Part shown: piece by piece, positions 59,484 to 64,000 of the stretch | Position numbering within the stretch: the stretch's first letter is position 1 | How the letters are laid out: each line of letters opens with the position of its first letter | NCBI GenBank assembly: GCA_030490835.1 | Contig: CM059971.1 | Span: 24,359,817 to 24,423,816, forward strand | DNA length: 64,000 bases | From: Annona cherimola | Taxonomy: Eukaryota; Streptophyta; Magnoliopsida; Magnoliales; Annonaceae | Reading direction: 5' to 3' | Position numbers and translations under genes: made by a program | The notes under the pieces: model-generated | The model's input: only the letters and a program-made list of their open reading frames with translations | Told to the model about the DNA's origin: nothing | The model's database searches: none

Positions 59484-61214
59484 ATGGAACACCAGCACAA
59501 CTTTAAAAGGATGAGGACAGAAGAGTTGAGCAAGATGGAAGAGGTGTGGTTGAGGTCCCCACCTAATATGGTTGTTTTAGCCTGGAATTGTTGTGGGCTT
59601 AGGAACTCATGTGCAATTCGGAGTCTCCTGGACTTGGTCAGGAAGCAAGCTCCCCATCTACTTTTCCTAAGTGAAATGAAGTGCACAACAAAGAAAATGG
59701 AGGGAATTAGACGAAACTGAAGTTCGATAGTTATTGTACCGTCGACCCTGATGAAAGGAGGGGGGGCTGGCCTTATTATGGAATAACGACTACCCAGCAA
59801 ACATCAAAAGTTACTCTGCCCACCACATTGATGTTGTTATTCAGGACCCAAGATTCACAGGATTTTATGGTCATCTCGAGACCCATTGTTGACACCGAAG
59901 TTGGTAAATTCTCAATCACTTGAGCGAACAGGACGACCGGCCATGGATTGTCATGGGGGATTCCAACGAGGTCATGGGCCCCATAGAATATATTAGTCAA
60001 AGGACCTGCTCCCAGGCTCGGATGGACAAATTTTGCGATGCTATATACAAATGCAACCTGATGGACCTTAGCTATGTGGGGGCAGCTATGACTTGGAGGA
60101 ATAACAGGAGGGGAACTCAAAGGATAGAAGCCAGATTGGACAGGGGACTTTCCACACCCAGTTGGGTGACCCTATTTCCTTTGCAAGGGTCTTTCATTTA
60201 TCGATTTCTACCTCTGACCATTGTCTGATTTTGATGGTCTTGGACACTAAGAAGGGAAAGCGAAAACCACCAAAGGAGTTCAGATATGAAACATTCTGAG
60301 CAAGGCACAAAGAGGCACATCGAATTATTTATAATGTTTGGACGTTGGCACCACACATGGATATTCAACGGGGCGATCTCTTAGGCTGGAAGCTTAAGTC
60401 CTGCAGTAGTGCACTCTCTAAATGGAACCGACAAAGGAGAGGAAATCTCAGGCAAACTATCAATCGAAAGCAGAAGCAGCTCGCATCCTTATCCAACAAT
60501 CACCCAACTGATCGAATGGATGAAGTAATGAAGAGGCTCAAACTCCAAATCAATCTCCTATTGGAAGATGAAAAACAACTGTGGAGACGACACACTAAGA
60601 CACACTGGCTCTAAAAGGGAGATAAAAACACGAGTTTTTTCCACCGTATGGCATCCAATAGAAGAAGGACCAACTAGATTGATGCTCTATAAGACCCCAA
60701 TGGACTATGGGTACGGGATCAAGAAAAACTCTAAGAAATGGCGATGGCACATTTCTTGAGTGTATTTTCCTCATTGGGTCTAAGGGAGGTTCCTTGGGTT
60801 AATGACCTCATTACCAGAAAAATTTTGGATCAGCAAAGGCAATCACTGACCAAAACACTGGATTTTGATGAGGTTGCGAAGGCGGTGAAATCTTTGAGCC
60901 CGACAAAAGCTCCGGGACCAGATGGGATGTCGGCTGGGTTTTTCCAAGCACACTGGATGACGGTGGGACAGGATGTGTTCCACTGGTGTAAACGGTTTAT
61001 GGAGGAGCAAGACACAGCTACACAATGGAGTCATGTTTGGGACTTAAACTCCACCACCATCATATTGATCCCAAAAAGGTTCGAAGCTCAATGTTTATCC
61101 CATTTTAGACCCATAAGCTTATGTAATGTTGCCTATAAGATTTTAGCGAAGGTTTTCGCAAATCGCCTCAAGACATCACTCCAGGACATCATCAGCGAGT
61201 AACAAAGTGCATTT
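59484..61214 (+). pseudogene. LINE ORF2 pseudogene (copy B)
   Basis: Same endonuclease and partial RT domains and the same stops and frameshifts as 30803-32533. Copy B differs at several sites, for example GATGGGATGTCGGCTGGG against GATGGGATGTCGGATGGG (Asp to Ala next to the conserved PGPDGMS) and AGACGACAC against AGACAACGC. Both copies are equally dead, so these are neutral differences. Confidence 0.85.
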
Positions 61215-61975
61215 TGTTGGTCCCGAGTTAATGGCAAAACCCAAGAGGGGAGGGGTGAATTGGGTATTAAAAAATTTATAACTTAAACAGAAACTTAACC
61301 CCGGATTAATCCAGTCCCCTTAATGAAGAATCGAAATGGAAAGCAATATAATGTAGAGAGCAGATAAATAAATCAAACACACAAGATTTTTATAGTGGTT
61401 CGGGCAACCTCCCTACTCCACTCTTCCAAGCTCACACTCCTTGTGACTTGGGTTCCACTATTGTATTCTCTCAATACAATTAGAGTCACTGCTCTCTTCT
61501 AGATTCTAGCTCTATGGGGCATATAACACACTGCTCAAGTAGGTGATGAGTCTCACTCCAATCACACACTACTTAGCATACACTTGATCCTAGTTCCTCA
61601 AACTAGATCAAGTTCAATCACAAATAAATGAAACAACAAAGAAATCTACACTTTACAGATGTGTAGCAACAATTAGGCGCAGAGAAGAACTTGAAGAGTT
61701 GGCTTTGAAGATTCTGAAATGAAGCTCTTGCAGTTTGAAGTAGAGTTCTTCTTCTTTTAGTGGCTTGATCTCTTTTGAGCTCTTGAATGTAGTAGTTAAG
61801 CACACTTAATGATTCTCAGCTGCTTCCCTCGTCCACCATAAATGCTATTTATAATTTTGGAGGGAATCCGAACGTTAGGGGGTAGGGAATCCGAACGTTA
61901 GGGAGTCGACTTCGGGTGTGACTTCGCTTCACCGTCGCAACTTCAAGTTTCAGTCAGGGTCGACTTGGTCATTGA
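61215..61975 (-). mobile_element. Fragment of SIRE-type copia LTR (copy B), rearranged
   Basis: Equivalent of 32534-33377. At 61860-61905 the phrase GGGAATCCGAACGTTAGGG occurs twice in tandem, and the text then jumps to AGTCGACTTCGGGTG, skipping about 100 bp present in copy A (about 33208-33308) that includes the first palindrome unit. It ends at GGTCGACTTGGTCAT, where a different repeat begins. Confidence 0.88.
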
Positions 61976-62139
61976 TGCAAACCAAGTGCTTGTCGTTAAG
62001 AGCACTGTGATCATCAGTTTAATTAAAATTAACCGAAACACATTAAAGCTACCACTATACGAGTGATAGTGTAGAATAACGGTGAGTCGGGTCGAATCCA
62101 CAGAGAGGCGATGTAGTTTTGAATTATTTTTAAGAGAAA

Positions 62140-62186
62140 GAAAAGAAGGTATAGAGAAGAGAGAGAAAGAGAAAGAGAGAAGAGAG

Positions 62187-62219
<33 letters not shown>

Positions 62220-62420
62220 GAGAGAGAAAAAGAAAAGAGAGGAAAAGAAGAGAGAGAAAGAGAAGAGAAAGAGAGAAGAGAGAAGAGAGAGAAAGAGAGA
62301 AGAGAGAGAAAGAGAGAAGAGAGAAAGAGAGAAGAGAGGAAAAGAAGAGAGAGAAAAAGAGAAAATAGAAGAAATTGGAGAGAAAAGAAAATAAGACAAG
62401 AAGCTAAAAGAAATTATAAT
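62140..62420 (+). repeat. 280-bp purine-rich GA/GAAA tract
   Basis: Nearly pure purine on plus, built from GAGA, GAAAGAGA and AGAAGAGA words in irregular order. Open frames through it encode Arg/Glu/Lys (plus) or Ser/Leu/Phe (minus) repeats and are not genes. Long homopurine tracts can adopt triplex structure. Confidence 0.92.
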
Positions 62421-62689
62421 TAACTAGTAACTTAATTAAAACTATTCTAAGAAAGCAATAAAAGCTATGAAATTTAACTATTAAAGCAGGAAAGAGAATT
62501 ACATTAAATTTAATCTAAAAATTACAAAGCATAAAATAAAGCAGTAAATCTAATCTAAAAATTAAAACTACAAATTAAAATTTAACTACTACGAAACACT
62601 ACAAAGCATAAAACAGAAAATAAAATTTACATCACCCGTAAACAGCGAATCTCCACGTAATGGAAACTTTTATTGCTTGGCCCCACCTC

Positions 62690-62758
62690 CTTGCTACGGG
62701 TCCCACCAAATGGGTCCCACCCACTTGCTACGGGGTCCCACCAAATGGGTCCCACCCA
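62690..62758 (+). repeat. Two tandem copies of a 34-bp unit
   Basis: CTTGCTACGGG(G)TCCCACC then AAATGGGTCCCACCCA, starting at 62690 and 62724. Each unit is itself made of GGGTCCCACC half-repeats. Located just upstream of the TATA-like sequence. Confidence 0.85.
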
Positions 62759-62804
62759 AGGGGTATGTGGGGTATGGGGTGTGTTGGGATGAGTGGAGGG
62801 GCCC

Positions 62805-64000
62805 TCTTTTTATAGGTGTTGGGCAGCCCTCCTTCCGTTTGAAAAATCGATGTGGGATTCCCATCTTGAACGGCACTGTAGCTACCCGTTGCCTTCTGTT
62901 GGCCTTGCTGCCGACTTGGGCAAGAACGGCTGCTTGTGATGGGCTGGGATGCTTGCTAATTTCGAATTCTATGATGGGGCATTTACAAGATCGGCTAATT
63001 GGAAGAAAAGGCAGAGCTGATGATTTTCGGTGGTGATTATGTGCTGCCGAAAATACGAAAGATGCAGCGGAAGTGGGAACCATTGAAGTGGAGAGTCCGG
63101 AGACGACTTGGAAGTATGGGAAATGGCAAGAAGAAGCACTGCCGCAGCTACGACTTGATGGAATTTATCTCCATAAATTTCCAATTGACAGATTTTCTTG
63201 AAGGGATGCCGCGGGAAATTGTAATGGTGCTGAGGATTCTACGGATTGCTTCCGTGTGGGCGGAGAAGACGGAGAAATCGAGTGGCAGCGGGGAAGAGAG
63301 GAAAGACGAAGCCGCGGCAAGCGGTCATGGCGGCGATTGCTTCTTTTGTCGTGGCTGCCGATTGGAATGGGTGTTGCCGGAGATCTGGACGGAGAAGACG
63401 GAGAAGGCAGCTGCTCGGTGGGTTTTCCATGGCTGCCAAACTTGAGTTTTGCTGTTGCCGTGTGTTGATCTAGTTTGGTTGAAAATCAAAGATGCGGAGG
63501 CCGGTTTTCTACCACGAAAATGGGTTTAATGGCTGCTTGGTTCGGCAGCTTGGGCGTAGAGCGCTGGTGCTCGAATAGCTTGCGGAGTTCGTTGCTGAAA
63601 TGGGGCTAAGGTCGGTGCTGAAATCGTGAATGGAAGATGGAGAAGGCGATGGGTACGGTGCTGCTGTTGGTTTGGGGAAGATGGATTCGGTGGTGGATTC
63701 CGGTGGAATGGATGAGGACAAGGTCTGATGACGATGGAAGAAATTGGGGCCGGTCCAAGTTTGGTGCGATGGTTTGCGATCCAAACTGCGAGGAGGTGCT
63801 GCTATTTCTGCCGATTGGTTGTAGTCGTGGGTGCCGGATTCGGACAAAATGGATGGTTCGTCCATTGCTGAAGATCGGGCTGCTGAATCGGGGCTGCCAA
63901 TGGCCGGTCGTTTTGGGGAAGGTTGCAGCGGCTGCTACCGGACAGATGGGTGAAGATGGGGCCGGCCGCTGCTCGGTGGAGAAGCAAGGTGGCTTTAATG
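62805..64000 (+). promoter_or_regulatory. TATA-like element and GC-rich leader-like region
   Basis: CTCTTTTTATAGG at 62804-62816 is followed by 1.2 kb with markedly higher GC and many CGG/GCC words (for example GGAGAAGACGGAGAA at about 63258 and 63394). It could be an LTR promoter with an untranslated leader, but no splice sites, start codon context or protein motif allow a firmer call. Confidence 0.35.

Larger units (their letters stand above)
57671..61214 (+). mobile_element. L1-type LINE, truncated (copy B)
   Basis: Duplicate of 28990-32533, again ending at the copia LTR (61215). Same ORF breaks, showing that all disabling mutations predate the duplication. Its 3' half would be expected on the far side of the copia element, outside the window. 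Confidence 0.85.
46717..61975 (+). repeat. Large direct duplication, copy B
   Basis: Second copy of 18067-33377. The left join is abrupt: copia gag (AAGCTTTAAA) runs directly into TTCTCTCTCAGCAC, with only TTCTCTCT-scale microhomology. On the right it follows copy A into the copia LTR, loses about 100 bp near 61885, and is cut off at 61975 by an unrelated element. Contents are as in copy A: AT-rich DNA, tandem array (49635-51291), MITEs, exon-like pieces and the LINE. Confidence 0.95.
61976..64000 (+). mobile_element. Start of an unidentified LTR-type element, runs off window
   Basis: An abrupt change inside the copia LTR at TGATGCAAACCAAGTGC. GGTGAGTCGGGTCGAATCCAC near 62081 is a phrase I associate with plant LTR retroelements. 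Then come a purine tract (62140-62420), AT-rich DNA (62420-62640), a 34-bp tandem repeat (62690-62758), a TATA-like CTTTTTATAGG (62805-62815) and a GC-rich leader-like region to the end of the window. No coding domain is visible; plus and minus open frames in 62700-63990 have no recognisable motif. Right end and target duplication are outside the window. Confidence 0.55.

Noticed and set aside
62082..62423. 113-residue Arg/Glu/Lys open frame and its minus-strand Ser/Leu counterpart
   Set aside because: Pure purine simple repeat; low-complexity translation only.

Overview
This window is plant nuclear DNA, probably from a eudicot, and it consists almost entirely of transposable elements in an AT-rich background. 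The evidence is the set of nested plant retrotransposon families: Ty1/copia of the SIRE/Maximus type with an extra ORF after RNase H, gag-only Ty3/gypsy, Athila-like gag, a DUF4283/zinc-knuckle L1-type LINE, and hAT and PIF/Harbinger MITEs. I see no intact host protein gene, tRNA, rRNA, CRISPR array or bacterial feature. A few exon-like fragments with splice signals are the only possible host coding DNA.

Layout. 1-6616: a non-autonomous Ty3/gypsy element with a nonsense-riddled gag frame, about 3 kb of non-coding filler and a 3' LTR; its 5' LTR lies left of the window. 6617-18066: AT-rich DNA holding a MITE candidate, a 176-bp solo LTR (TRIM-like), a solo SIRE-type LTR, a MITE, gag relics of Athila-like and copia elements, and two facing arms (about 0.9 kb each) of an old inverted repeat 4.4 kb apart. 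18067-32533: AT-rich DNA with a diverged tandem array, two MITEs, exon-like pieces and a broken LINE. 32534-46716: a minus-strand SIRE-type copia element inserted in the LINE. It is itself split by a 5.6-kb TG...CA insertion with 5-bp target duplications, best read as a giant solo LTR. 46717-61975: a nearly identical second copy of 18067-33377. 61976-64000: the start of another, unidentified repeat.

The most striking large-scale feature is a direct duplication with a period of about 28.65 kb. Unit 1 is 18067-46716, and unit 2 starts abruptly at 46717 inside the copia gag. About thirty single-base differences were seen by eye over some 15 kb, so the event is either very recent or an assembly (haplotig) duplication. 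Insertion order can be read from the nesting: host DNA, then LINE, then SIRE copia, then the giant LTR element (later reduced to a solo LTR). The duplication came after the copia insertion, and a new element then entered the unit-2 LTR.

Two sequence architectures deserve attention. The giant solo LTR contains a chain of short perfect stem-loops, several of them in related pairs with compensatory changes. The SIRE-type LTRs contain two-level arrays of nested palindromes built on GAGTCGACTT, and the same motif recurs in the spacer between RNase H and the extra ORF. Most coding relics here are broken by nonsense substitutions in a conserved frame. Several of these are Trp-to-TGA at family-conserved tryptophans, the pattern expected from decay of heavily methylated elements.
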